From the NCBI GenBank assembly GCA_002786715.1, contig PCTW01000039.1, positions 113,092-177,091 on the forward strand: DNA of 64,000 nucleotides, in the 5' to 3' direction. Position numbers and translations under genes: made by a program. The notes beneath the pieces were generated by a model, which had not been told where the DNA came from, did no database searches, and worked only from the letters and a program-made list of their open reading frames with translations. Shown piece after piece: positions 35,637 to 44,080 of the stretch (positions are counted from its first letter, which is position 1; each line of letters opens with the position of its first letter). Source of the DNA: Bdellovibrio sp. CG22_combo_CG10-13_8_21_14_all_39_27 (lineage in GTDB: Bacteria; Bdellovibrionota; Bacteriovoracia; Bacteriovoracales; Bacteriovoracaceae).

Positions 35637-36188
35637 ATGAAAAACTTAAGGCTTATTCTTACAATCGTTTTGGTTCTTTCAGTCGTTACAATTGCTGAAG
35701 TATCAGGACTTAGAAGCCAATTCACCATTGAATCGTTAAAAAGTATTTTCGCGCAGTATGGCGTCTGGTCTTGGATCGTCTATATACTACTCTTCACATT
35801 AGGAAATCTTATCCAAATTCCAGGTTGGATTTTTTTAGCTGCTTGTATTTTAGCAATTGGCAAACTTCAGGGATTTATTTTGACCTTGATAGCAGCAATT
35901 ATTTCGGCCGTTGTGGGTTTTTTCATCATTCGTTTTTTGGGAAAAGATGCTTTTAGAAAAATACCCTATCAGTGGGTTCAAAAAATATTATCCAAAATGG
36001 ATCAGTATCCTATTCGAACAAATATTATTTTAAGACTGGTTTTTCAAACTGTTCCTCCTGTCAATTATACGCTTGCCTTGTCTGGTGTTGCCTTTAAAGA
36101 TTATTTTCTAGGCGCGATTATCGGACTTCCAATCCCTATTATGATTTATGCCCTCTTTATTGAACAAATAACCAAGAGACTTATATGA
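35637..36188 (+). CDS. VTT-domain (TVP38/TMEM64-like) membrane protein
   Basis: The 183-residue protein has the VTT/DedA-like core: a reentrant G-N-L-I-Q-I-P-G-W-I-F segment, GKLQGFILTLIAAIISAVVGFFI, and the conserved R-L-V-F-Q-T-V-P-P-V-N-Y region near the end. These proteins are thought to move lipids or solutes across the inner membrane. It is first in a three-gene operon joined by ATGA overlaps with a redoxin and a VTT/flavin reductase fusion. Confidence 0.85.
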   Translation: MKNLRLILTIVLVLSVVTIAEVSGLRSQFTIESLKSIFAQYGVWSWIVYILLFTLGNLIQIPGWIFLAACILAIGKLQGFILTLIAAIISAVVGFFIIRFLGKDAFRKIPYQWVQKILSKMDQYPIRTNIILRLVFQTVPPVNYTLALSGVAFKDYFLGAIIGLPIPIMIYALFIEQITKRLI

Positions 36189-36646
36189 AGTTGTTTCAAA
36201 AGATTGATAACTTTCAAGTAACTTTAGTAACTGGCCAAGTTTTCGACCTTTATTCGACTCTTAAATCAGGTCCAGTCGTTGTCAATTTTATTATGGGAAC
36301 GTGGTGTCCCTTTTGTACCAATCACTTAAAAAAGGTCAGACTCTGGCAAGAAAAACTAGGAAAAAAAGTAACAATGATTATCATATCAAGTGAATCAATT
36401 GAGACATTACGAAAATGGATGAAAGAGAATCCTATGAGCTATTTATTTGCCAGCGATCCTTCTCTGGCGATTGCGGATCAATTTAATGCAAATCATTTTA
36501 TGCTAAAAATGGCTACTCCCTCCACTTTCCTGATAGATTCAGATCATACTTTAAAGCTTATTTTCAAAGGGATCAGAACAGACAAAAAGAGAAAGGATAT
36601 GCTCGACTCCATATGTAAAACCGGAAATTGTGAAGGAAATTTATGA
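36185..36646 (+). CDS. Redoxin/AhpC-TSA-like thioredoxin fold protein
   Basis: A 153-residue thioredoxin-fold protein. The active site G-T-W-C-P-F-C has Cys41 and Cys44, and the cis-Pro segment is A-T-P-S-T-F-L-I. There is no signal peptide, so it is cytosolic unless attached by a partner. ATGA overlaps on both sides couple it to two VTT proteins, one fused to a disulfide reductase. This suggests it receives electrons from that reductase. Confidence 0.85.
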   Translation: MKLFQKIDNFQVTLVTGQVFDLYSTLKSGPVVVNFIMGTWCPFCTNHLKKVRLWQEKLGKKVTMIIISSESIETLRKWMKENPMSYLFASDPSLAIADQFNANHFMLKMATPSTFLIDSDHTLKLIFKGIRTDKKRKDMLDSICKTGNCEGNL

Positions 36647-38763
36647 CAAAAAAACGACTTATTCTTTTTTTAACTATATTAGCTGTATTTTTAATATACA
36701 AAAGTGGAGCCACTCAATTCCTAACCTTAGAATTTTTAAAATCAAATATTGACTCTCTCAAACAGCAAATCCAAGTTCAGCCCCTGCTTTTCATATTGGG
36801 CTTCTTTGGCGTTTATGTACTTTCTACGGCCGTCTCTCTTCCCGGAGCAACGATTCTTACTCTTGCGGCCGGAGCTTTATTCGGACTGGCCAAAGGCTTT
36901 GTGATCGTCTCTTTTGCGAGTACTTTCGGTGCGACTTTGGCCATGCTCATTTCTCGCTTTTTTCTTCGCAATTGGGTTCAGTCCAAATTTGCTGACAAGC
37001 TAAAAGTTATCAATGAAGGCATTGAAAAAGAAGGAGCGTTTTATCTCTTTACTCTCCGCCTAGCTCCACTTTTTCCTTTCTTCCTAGTCAATCTCGCCAT
37101 GGGCCTAACTCATATTCGCCTTTTGACTTATTTTTTCGTTTCTCAACTAGGGATGATCTTAGGTACTTTAGTTTACGTCAATGCAGGAGTAGAGCTTTCA
37201 AAGATTGAATCTCTCTCTGGAATTTTAACACCTAAACTTTTTATGGCCTTTACTCTCTTAGGAATTCTTCCGATTATCAGCAAAAAAATCATCAACTCCT
37301 TTAAAGCACGAAAGGTTTATAAGCGATTTAAAAAACCTTCAAAATTTGATTACGACATGATCGCCATTGGCGGCGGAGCTGCAGGCTTAGTCACCTCTTA
37401 TATTAGTGCCACTGTAAAGGCGAAAGTGGCCTTAATCGAAAAGCATCAGATGGGAGGAGATTGCCTTAATACAGGATGCGTCCCTTCAAAAGCGATTATC
37501 AAATCGGCCAGTATCGCTCATCTACAGCAATCAGCCTCTCAGTATGGGTTTGAAAAAATTACCACGGATTTTGAATTTAAAAAAATTATGAATCGCGTTC
37601 ATAATGTCATTAAAAAAATCGAACCCCATGATTCGCGAGCACGCTATACTTCACTTGGCGTCGATTGTATCGAGGGTGAAGCAAAAATACTTTCTCCCTG
37701 GGAAGTTCAAGTTAATGGAAAAATTTTAACAACTAGAAATATCACCATCGCCACGGGAGCTTCTCCCTTTGTTCCACCTTTAAAAGGAATTGAACAAATC
37801 AATTATCGCACCTCTGAAAATTTATGGCAGATGGAAACACTTCCAAAACGTTTTGTTGTACTAGGGGGAGGGCCGATCGGTCTTGAAATGGCGCAAAGCT
37901 TTGCTCGTTTAGGTTCACAAGTCACCGTAGTTGAGATGTCACCGCGGATTATGATTCGCGAAGATGAAGATGTCTCCAAGCTTATTACTCAAACCCTTGA
38001 ACACGAAGGAGTGAGCATTCGTACTTCAACCAAGGCCATCGGCTTTGAGGGTCACAGTCTCATTGTTGAAACATCAACGGGATCTGAAAAAATTGAATTT
38101 GACGAAATCTTAATCGCCATTGGCCGAAGACCACGAACTAAAGGATTTGGCTTAGAGGAACTTAATATTCCTCTCAGAAAGAATGGCACCATTGAAACCA
38201 ATGATTACCTTCAAACGATCTATCCCAATATTTTTGCCTGCGGAGACGTGACAGGCCCTTATCAGCTCACCCATATGGCAGGTCATCAAGCTTGGTATTG
38301 TGCTGTTAATGGCCTATTTGGTTTTTTAAAGAAGTTCAAAGTTGATTACTCTGCCGTTCCTTGGAGTACTTATACAGATCCTCAAGTCGCAACGGTTGGA
38401 TTAACTGAAAGTGCAGCCAAGGAAAAAGGTATCGCCTATGAACTCACAAAATATGGAATCGATGATCTCGATCGTGCTATCGCAGACAGCTCTGATCACG
38501 GTTTTATCAAAGTGTTAACCAGGCCAGGAACTGATCAAATACTGGGGGCCACCATTGTCGGGGTTCAAGCTGGGGATCTTATCAGTGAATTCACTCTCGC
38601 AGTTAAATGGAAATTGGGACTAAACAAAATTCTCTCCACTATTCACCCTTATCCCACCATGGCCGAATCATTGAAATACACGGCCGGAGTTTGGAAACAA
38701 AATCATAAACCAGATTGGGTTATGCCATGGTTGACTAGATTTCATGCTTGGAGAAGAGGTTAA
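36643..38763 (+). CDS. Fusion of VTT membrane domain and pyridine nucleotide-disulfide oxidoreductase
   Basis: Residues 1-220 are a complete VTT (TVP38/TMEM64) membrane domain, with SLPGATILTLAAGALFG and F-P-F-F-L-V-N. Residues from about 237 form a mercuric reductase/lipoamide dehydrogenase-type flavoprotein: the FAD site IAIGGGAAGLV, the redox pair Cys274/Cys279 in GGDCLNTGCVPSKA, the NAD(P) site LGGGPIGLEMA, ACGDVTG and the His-Glu dyad in HPYPTMAE. The flavoprotein looks complete and should reduce a disulfide, perhaps the neighbouring redoxin. There is no N-terminal HMA domain or C-terminal Cys pair, so mercury reduction is unlikely. Confidence 0.9.
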   Translation: MTKKRLILFLTILAVFLIYKSGATQFLTLEFLKSNIDSLKQQIQVQPLLFILGFFGVYVLSTAVSLPGATILTLAAGALFGLAKGFVIVSFASTFGATLAMLISRFFLRNWVQSKFADKLKVINEGIEKEGAFYLFTLRLAPLFPFFLVNLAMGLTHIRLLTYFFVSQLGMILGTLVYVNAGVELSKIESLSGILTPKLFMAFTLLGILPIISKKIINSFKARKVYKRFKKPSKFDYDMIAIGGGAAGLVTSYISATVKAKVALIEKHQMGGDCLNTGCVPSKAIIKSASIAHLQQSASQYGFEKITTDFEFKKIMNRVHNVIKKIEPHDSRARYTSLGVDCIEGEAKILSPWEVQVNGKILTTRNITIATGASPFVPPLKGIEQINYRTSENLWQMETLPKRFVVLGGGPIGLEMAQSFARLGSQVTVVEMSPRIMIREDEDVSKLITQTLEHEGVSIRTSTKAIGFEGHSLIVETSTGSEKIEFDEILIAIGRRPRTKGFGLEELNIPLRKNGTIETNDYLQTIYPNIFACGDVTGPYQLTHMAGHQAWYCAVNGLFGFLKKFKVDYSAVPWSTYTDPQVATVGLTESAAKEKGIAYELTKYGIDDLDRAIADSSDHGFIKVLTRPGTDQILGATIVGVQAGDLISEFTLAVKWKLGLNKILSTIHPYPTMAESLKYTAGVWKQNHKPDWVMPWLTRFHAWRRG

Positions 38764-40583
38764 TCGAGTTCTTTGAGTTTTGCTTCAAAGTCAGCTTGGA
38801 TTTTATCATGTTCAATTTGAATTTCTTCTAATTCAGAAAAGCGCTTATCTATTTTTGCGTGAAGTTGACCAATTGTTTTTGTGACCTCGAAAACATCTTC
38901 ACCTTTGGCCACTTTTTGATTGAGAAGCTCATCAAACTTCTTCAAGACTTCTTCAACGTTAACGATATCTTCCTCGCAGGCGGTTATTTTCTCTTTCAAA
39001 GGATTTAAGAGTTTCCCTCTTTCAAGATTAAGTTCGTTGCGAAGTTTTTTAATTTCCTTCTCGGTTAATGGTCTCTTGCTTTTTTTACGACCACGCTGTT
39101 CATCTTCCCATCCAACGCGATTAAGAAAATCTTCATAATCACCATAGAAGAACTCTGCACCGTCTTTTTGAAAGATGACCAATTTTGTGGCCAAACTTCT
39201 TAAAAGTAACTCAGAGTGAGTAACGATGATAACCACACCTGGAAAGTTTTTAATCTCATCTGCTAAATATTCAATCGATTCCATATCCAAGTGATTGGTA
39301 GGTTCATCAAGTAAGAGGACATTACAAGGACGCGCTAAAATTTTTCCAAGCATCACTCGGGCTTTTTCTCCACCAGAGAGCACGCTTATTTTTTTATCGG
39401 CCAAATCACCTTGAAACATCATGGCGCCACAAATGGCACGTACTTCAGAGTTTCCTAAATCTGGATTATAACTTCCAATTTCATCTCTGATTGAGACGTT
39501 AGGAGAGAGCCTCTCAATATTAGTCTGGCCGAAATAGCCAACTTGAGCATCGTTGTGAAAGCGCATATAGCCGCTTTGAGATTCAAGCATTCCCGCAATA
39601 CAACTCATGAGAGTAGACTTGCCTTTACCATTTTTACCGATCACACCGAGACACTCACCTTTATTAAGATGAAAAGTAAGGTTTTTAAATAGTGGCTGTT
39701 CCATTCCTGGATAACCAAAACTTAAATCTTTTACTTCGAGCAATGTTTTGGCGTTGATATCCTTATAATGAAACCCAAAACCCATTTTCGCTTCAGCTCC
39801 AAGTGCATCCATTGAATCCATGCGTTCAAGTTGCTTCATTCTTGACTGTGCTTGCTTGGCCTTTGAAGCCTTAGCTTTAAAACGATCGACGAATTGCTGA
39901 ATTTCCTTTTTCTTTTTTTCTAAATTTTCGCGAGTTTGTTCATAAATAGCTTCTTCTAGTAAAACTTGTTCATAAAATTTTACCGTATCACCTTTTATCT
40001 TTTTGATTTTTCCACGCTTAATCCCCACCACGTCTGTCACAACGGCATCCATAAATTCACGATCGTGAGTAATCAGTAAGACTTCGCCTTCAAACTGTTT
40101 CAAAAATGATTTGAGCCATCTGAGGGATAAAATATCTAAATAATTGGTTGGTTCATCCAAAAGCAGAAGATTTGGGTTTTTATAGAGCGCTCGAGCGAGG
40201 TTGATGCGAACCTGATAGCCACCAGAATAAGTGCGAGGATCACGTTCCATATCCTCATCGCCAAATCCCAGACCAAACAACAACTCTTTGGCCTTATATT
40301 CATCTTCTTTGATTCCAACTGGAGACTCAATGACCTCTTCCAACACTGTTGGATACGTAAAAGCAATATGTTGCTCTAGTGCGCCCCAAGAATAATGCCT
40401 TGGAAAAACGATTTCTCCAGAATCTGGTGTCATCGAACCTTTGATTAAATTAAACAAAGTCGACTTTCCGGAGCCATTTCTCCCAACGATTCCGACTCTC
40501 TCGCGAGGGCCAACAACGAAAGTCGCGTCCTCAAAGAGGACTTGGGCGCCGAAAGTTTTACTTAATCCTTGTATCTGAATCAT
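38760..40583 (-). CDS. ABC-F ATP-binding protein (Uup-like)
   Basis: Two ABC ATPase cassettes are present: Walker A GRNGSGKST with signature YSGGYQV and LLLDEPTNYLD, then GKNGKGKST with LSGGEKAR and LLLDEPTNHLD. A charged linker separates them. No membrane domain occurs, and a C-terminal coiled coil of about 80 residues resembles Uup. ABC-F proteins act on the ribosome. The family start is at ATG 40583; the frame extends to 40625 without support from homology. Confidence 0.93.
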   Translation of the reverse strand: MIQIQGLSKTFGAQVLFEDATFVVGPRERVGIVGRNGSGKSTLFNLIKGSMTPDSGEIVFPRHYSWGALEQHIAFTYPTVLEEVIESPVGIKEDEYKAKELLFGLGFGDEDMERDPRTYSGGYQVRINLARALYKNPNLLLLDEPTNYLDILSLRWLKSFLKQFEGEVLLITHDREFMDAVVTDVVGIKRGKIKKIKGDTVKFYEQVLLEEAIYEQTRENLEKKKKEIQQFVDRFKAKASKAKQAQSRMKQLERMDSMDALGAEAKMGFGFHYKDINAKTLLEVKDLSFGYPGMEQPLFKNLTFHLNKGECLGVIGKNGKGKSTLMSCIAGMLESQSGYMRFHNDAQVGYFGQTNIERLSPNVSIRDEIGSYNPDLGNSEVRAICGAMMFQGDLADKKISVLSGGEKARVMLGKILARPCNVLLLDEPTNHLDMESIEYLADEIKNFPGVVIIVTHSELLLRSLATKLVIFQKDGAEFFYGDYEDFLNRVGWEDEQRGRKKSKRPLTEKEIKKLRNELNLERGKLLNPLKEKITACEEDIVNVEEVLKKFDELLNQKVAKGEDVFEVTKTIGQLHAKIDKRFSELEEIQIEHDKIQADFEAKLKELD

Positions 40584-40683
40584 ATCTAATCTAAATATCC
40601 CGTTACAAAAAAGAGAGAAGCGCATAGTATAGAGGCGAAAACCATTTGCAAATAACGCACACAGACATAAGGAATCTCAAGTC

Positions 40684-42516
40684 ATGACTCAGACATTTAA
40701 AAAACTCAAAAACATTGCCGTCGTTGCCCACGTTGACCATGGCAAGACTACCCTCGTAGACGGACTCCTCAAGCAATCAATGGGCGTTCAAGAACGTGAA
40801 CAAATTTCGGAAAGAGCCATGGACTCTGGCGAACTTGAAAAAGAACGCGGAATTACTATTCGTGCTAAAAACTGTGCTATTTATTGGAAAGATTGCAAAA
40901 TCAATCTTCTCGATACTCCAGGACACGCCGACTTTGGTGGAGAAGTAGAAAGATCACTAATGATGGTTGACGGTGTTTTACTTCTCGTTGACGCTGCCGA
41001 AGGTCCACTCCCACAAACTCGTTTCGTTCTTCAGAAAGCTCTTGAAGCTGGTATCAAGATCGGTGTTGTTATCAACAAAGTTGATCGTTCAGATGCCCGT
41101 ATTGACGAAGTAAAAGTATTTATTGAAGACCTTCTTCTTGAACTTGCCACAATGCTTGATGTTCCCGATTTTGATATTGATATCCCCTTCCTCTACGCCT
41201 CAGGACGCTCAGGTTGGTGTTCAGTGAAACAAGATGTTCAAACAACAAATCTTCATGACCTACTCGACTTTATGGTTTCTGACTACTATCACGAGCCAAG
41301 AGTTTCTGAAGGTGACGGACTTCAACTTCTTGTAACGAACCTCACTTACTCTACTTATTTGGGTCAACAGGTCGTTGGTCGTATTCAAAGAGGAAAAATT
41401 CGTAAGAACCAATCTTTCACTCTTGTTCAAAAAGGTGGAAAGACTAAAAACTTTAAAGTAACCAACGTTCAAATTTATGACCGCTTATCAACTGCTGAAA
41501 TTGACGAAGCCGGTCCAGGTGAAATCGTGATTGTTGCAGGTATTTCTGATGCCGACATTGGAGACAGCTTGTGCTCACTCGACAAAGTTGAACCATTGAC
41601 TCGTATTGAAGTTGAGCCACCAACTGTTGCCGTTAACGTTTCGGTAAACACTTCTCCACTTTCAGGAAAAGAAGGCGAATACTTAACTTCAAGAAGACTC
41701 GAAGAATTTTTGCTCGATGCTGTTCGCCACAACGTTTCTCTTCGTTATGAAAATACAGATGATCCAAAGATCTTTAAACTAAAGGGTCGTGGAGAACTCC
41801 AGCTTGCGATCGTTTTCGAAGAACTTCGTCGTAAGGGATTTGAGTTCATGGTTTCTCGTCCGGAAGTTATTTATGTAACGGGTGAAGACGGAGTGAAGAT
41901 GGAACCATATGAAAAAGTGGTTATGGATCTTCCTCAAGTCGCAACAGGTGCGATTACTGAAAAGCTTTCACAACGAAAAGGAATCATGGAAGCCATGATG
42001 CCAATCAGTGATGACCGTACTCGTTTGGAATTTATTATTCCTTCACGTGGTTTGATTGGTTACCGTTCTCAATTTTTAACAGATACTCGAGGAGAAGGCA
42101 TTATGTCTTCTGAGTATTTAGGCTATCGTCCCTATGCTGGAGACATGCTCTCTCGTACCAATGGTGCGCTGATTGCTTCGAGCTCTGGAAAGATCACAGG
42201 TTATGCTCTCTTCAACCTCTTAAATAACGGTAAGCTTTTCGTTCTTCCTGGAGAGCAATGCTATGCTGGACAGGTTGTTGGAGAGCACAACAAAACAAAC
42301 GACCTCACTATCAACGCTGTTCGAGAAAAGCAGCTCACTAACGTTCGTACAGCAGGTAAGGACGAAAACATTATCCTCCCTCCAGTTCCACCTCGCTCAC
42401 TAGAATGGGCCATGGATTGGATTGATGATGATGAATTGGTTGAGGTAACACCAGAGAACGTACGCGTACGTAAAAAGGAATTGGAAGCTAACAAGCGTTC
42501 AGTTATCAGAAAGTAA
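40684..42516 (+). CDS. typA: Ribosome-associated translational GTPase TypA/BipA
   Basis: The 610-residue protein has the translational GTPase G1 [10 protein letters not shown], switch-region [19 protein letters not shown] and NKVDR, then EF-G-like domains and the TypA-specific C-terminal part ([27 protein letters not shown]). It binds ribosomes and supports assembly and stress adaptation. It is followed after 13 bp by a chalcone isomerase-like gene with its own ribosome site. Confidence 0.97.
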   Translation: MTQTFKKLKNIAVVAHVDHGKTTLVDGLLKQSMGVQEREQISERAMDSGELEKERGITIRAKNCAIYWKDCKINLLDTPGHADFGGEVERSLMMVDGVLLLVDAAEGPLPQTRFVLQKALEAGIKIGVVINKVDRSDARIDEVKVFIEDLLLELATMLDVPDFDIDIPFLYASGRSGWCSVKQDVQTTNLHDLLDFMVSDYYHEPRVSEGDGLQLLVTNLTYSTYLGQQVVGRIQRGKIRKNQSFTLVQKGGKTKNFKVTNVQIYDRLSTAEIDEAGPGEIVIVAGISDADIGDSLCSLDKVEPLTRIEVEPPTVAVNVSVNTSPLSGKEGEYLTSRRLEEFLLDAVRHNVSLRYENTDDPKIFKLKGRGELQLAIVFEELRRKGFEFMVSRPEVIYVTGEDGVKMEPYEKVVMDLPQVATGAITEKLSQRKGIMEAMMPISDDRTRLEFIIPSRGLIGYRSQFLTDTRGEGIMSSEYLGYRPYAGDMLSRTNGALIASSSGKITGYALFNLLNNGKLFVLPGEQCYAGQVVGEHNKTNDLTINAVREKQLTNVRTAGKDENIILPPVPPRSLEWAMDWIDDDELVEVTPENVRVRKKELEANKRSVIRK

Positions 42517-42529
42517 CTTAGGAGTATTT

Positions 42530-43093
42530 ATGAGATTTGCTCTTTTAATTATTTCGCTCCTCCTTTCTCAGAAACTTTGGTCGGCAACTTGTAATGATGT
42601 CACGATGCCAGATTCTGTTAACATCAAATCAAAAGATTTGGTGCTCAATGGTATGGGTACTCGTAAAGCCACTTGGCTCAAAGTTAAGGTTTATGTTGGA
42701 GGTCTCTACCTCAGCAAAAAAACAACTGATGCCGATGATATTTTAAGTCAACCTTATCCCAAATATTTACGCATGCATTTCGTTCGCGATGTAGATGGTA
42801 AAAAACTAAAAGAAGGTTGGGTTGAAGGATTTGAAGCAGCAGTCGAATTCAACACTCGCAACATGCTTCAAGCTCAAATTGATCAATTTGTTGGCATGAT
42901 GGAAGATGTGAACAAGAACGATGAAATCGTGCTCACTTTCACAGACAAAGGTGTTGAAGTTGATATCAAGAACAAACAGAAGGGATCAATTGAAGGCGAG
43001 AAATTCTCAAAAGCTCTCCTTTCAGTATGGTTTGTAAAAGCACGCGACGAGGGACTCCGTGACGGACTTCAAGGCGTGGAGAAATGTAACTAA
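42530..43093 (+). CDS. Exported chalcone isomerase-like protein
   Basis: A signal peptide (MRFALLIISLLLSQKLWSA) precedes a domain with LVLNGMGTRKATWLKVKVYVGGLYL and RMHFVRDVDGKKLKEGW, the hallmarks of bacterial chalcone isomerase-like proteins (chalcone_3). The mature protein should be periplasmic. In bacteria these are not known to act on flavonoids and may bind fatty acids. It is probably co-transcribed with typA. Confidence 0.85.
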   Translation: MRFALLIISLLLSQKLWSATCNDVTMPDSVNIKSKDLVLNGMGTRKATWLKVKVYVGGLYLSKKTTDADDILSQPYPKYLRMHFVRDVDGKKLKEGWVEGFEAAVEFNTRNMLQAQIDQFVGMMEDVNKNDEIVLTFTDKGVEVDIKNKQKGSIEGEKFSKALLSVWFVKARDEGLRDGLQGVEKCN

Positions 43094-43096
43094 CAC

Positions 43097-43465
43097 CTAA
43101 TATTCAGAATACTTTTTAGACTTACCCCGTACTAACTCTGCGGGGTATTTTTTTGCATTTTTTTCCATTTTACTCTCAATCGCTTCTGGCAAATTGATAT
43201 TCAAATGATCGGCCATTCTAAATAAATACAAAAGCACATCCGACATTTCTTCCCCCACACGCTCTTTCCACTTTGCATCATTTTGCATCGACAATGACTC
43301 CTCTGGGGTTAACCATTGAAAGAGCTCGAGCAACTCAGCAGCTTCAACTGTTAAGGCCATGGCGATATTTTTAGGAGTATGAAATTGCTGCCAGTCGCGA
43401 TCGGTGGCGAATTGCTGAATTTTTTTTTGCAAAGCCGTAATGTTGAGCGATTCGTTTTTGACCAT
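43097..43465 (-). CDS. MazG-like nucleotide pyrophosphohydrolase
   Basis: 122 residues with the all-alpha NTP-PPase motif: a Trp-Gln-Gln-Phe-His-T/S-P-K-N start (dCTPase-like), E-A-A-E-L-L-E-L-F-Q-W and E-E-M-S-D-V-L-L-Y-L providing the Glu/Asp metal ligands. Similar enzymes (RS21-C6 type) hydrolyse dCTP or related nucleotides. Its 3' coding end contains the terminator of the opposing typA operon. Confidence 0.88.
   Translation of the reverse strand: MVKNESLNITALQKKIQQFATDRDWQQFHTPKNIAMALTVEAAELLELFQWLTPEESLSMQNDAKWKERVGEEMSDVLLYLFRMADHLNINLPEAIESKMEKNAKKYPAELVRGKSKKYSEY
43123..43154 (+). terminator. Intrinsic terminator of typA operon, inside the antisense mazG-like gene
   Basis: TACCCCG (43123-43129) and CGGGGTA (43141-43147) form a perfect 7-bp stem with an 11-nt loop and are followed by seven T. 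It lies 30 bp beyond the upstream stop codon. Confidence 0.8.
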
Positions 43466-43552
43466 ATTGCTCTCCTTAAATCTTGTTGATGGTATTCTAA
43501 TGTCCTGTTAACATTCTCCAACAATTACTTTCATTCTTTCACGGAGGAACAC

Positions 43553-44008
43553 ATGAAGAAAGTCCTATTTGCAGCTGCGCTCGCTATCGTTTCAGGATCA
43601 GTTATGGCCAAAGGCTACCAAGCTCAAGGTTGTGGTCTAGGTTCAACTCTTTTTACAGACGGATCTAGCCTTGTTCACCAAGTACTTGGTGCAACAACTA
43701 ACGGTCTTTCAGCTAACCAAACTTTTGGTATGACTTCAGGTACATCTAACTGTGAACTCGACAAGTCTGGTCGTGCTTCTACAGTATTTATCGAAGCTAA
43801 CAAAGTTGCTCTTCAAAACGACATTGCTCGTGGACAAGGTGAAGCTTTAACAACTCTTACAAAAATGTATGGTTGTTCAAATGCTTCTTCAGTAGCTCCA
43901 GTTCTTCAAAAGAACTACCAATCAATTTTCCCTTCTCAAGCAGTATCTGCTGAGCAAATTGATGGAGCAATCTCATCATTGGTTCGTAACCAAAAAGCTT
44001 GTATCTAA
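43553..44008 (+). CDS. DUF3015 exported protein
   Basis: The 151-residue product has a signal peptide (MKKVLFAAALAIVSGSVMA) and the DUF3015 pattern: G-C-G-L-G-S near the mature N terminus, SGTSNCEL, a helix with FIEANKVALQNDIARGQGE, and YGCSN. The four Cys suggest periplasmic disulfides. Codon use is regular and strong-gene-like. Function is unknown. A DUF4105 gene follows, a pairing known elsewhere. Confidence 0.87.
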   Translation: MKKVLFAAALAIVSGSVMAKGYQAQGCGLGSTLFTDGSSLVHQVLGATTNGLSANQTFGMTSGTSNCELDKSGRASTVFIEANKVALQNDIARGQGEALTTLTKMYGCSNASSVAPVLQKNYQSIFPSQAVSAEQIDGAISSLVRNQKACI

Positions 44009-44031
44009 TCAGTAATTGATTTGAACATTCA

Positions 44032-44080
44032 CCCCTGATCACATAGGATAATATCCATTATGATCAGGGGTTTTCTTTTT
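44032..44080 (+). terminator. Terminator/attenuator that spans the start codon of the DUF4105 gene
   Basis: CCCCTGATCA (44032-44041) and TGATCAGGGG (44061-44070) form a perfect 10-bp stem, with an inner GGATA-A-TATCC stem in the 19-nt loop. It is followed by TTTTCTTTTT. The ATG of the next gene (44060-44062) lies at the loop/right-arm junction, so the structure would stop transcription and also mask that start. Confidence 0.8.

Noticed and set aside
36643..38763. Mercuric reductase
   Set aside because: The redox pair is present, but there is no HMA domain, no C-terminal vicinal Cys pair and no mer genes nearby.
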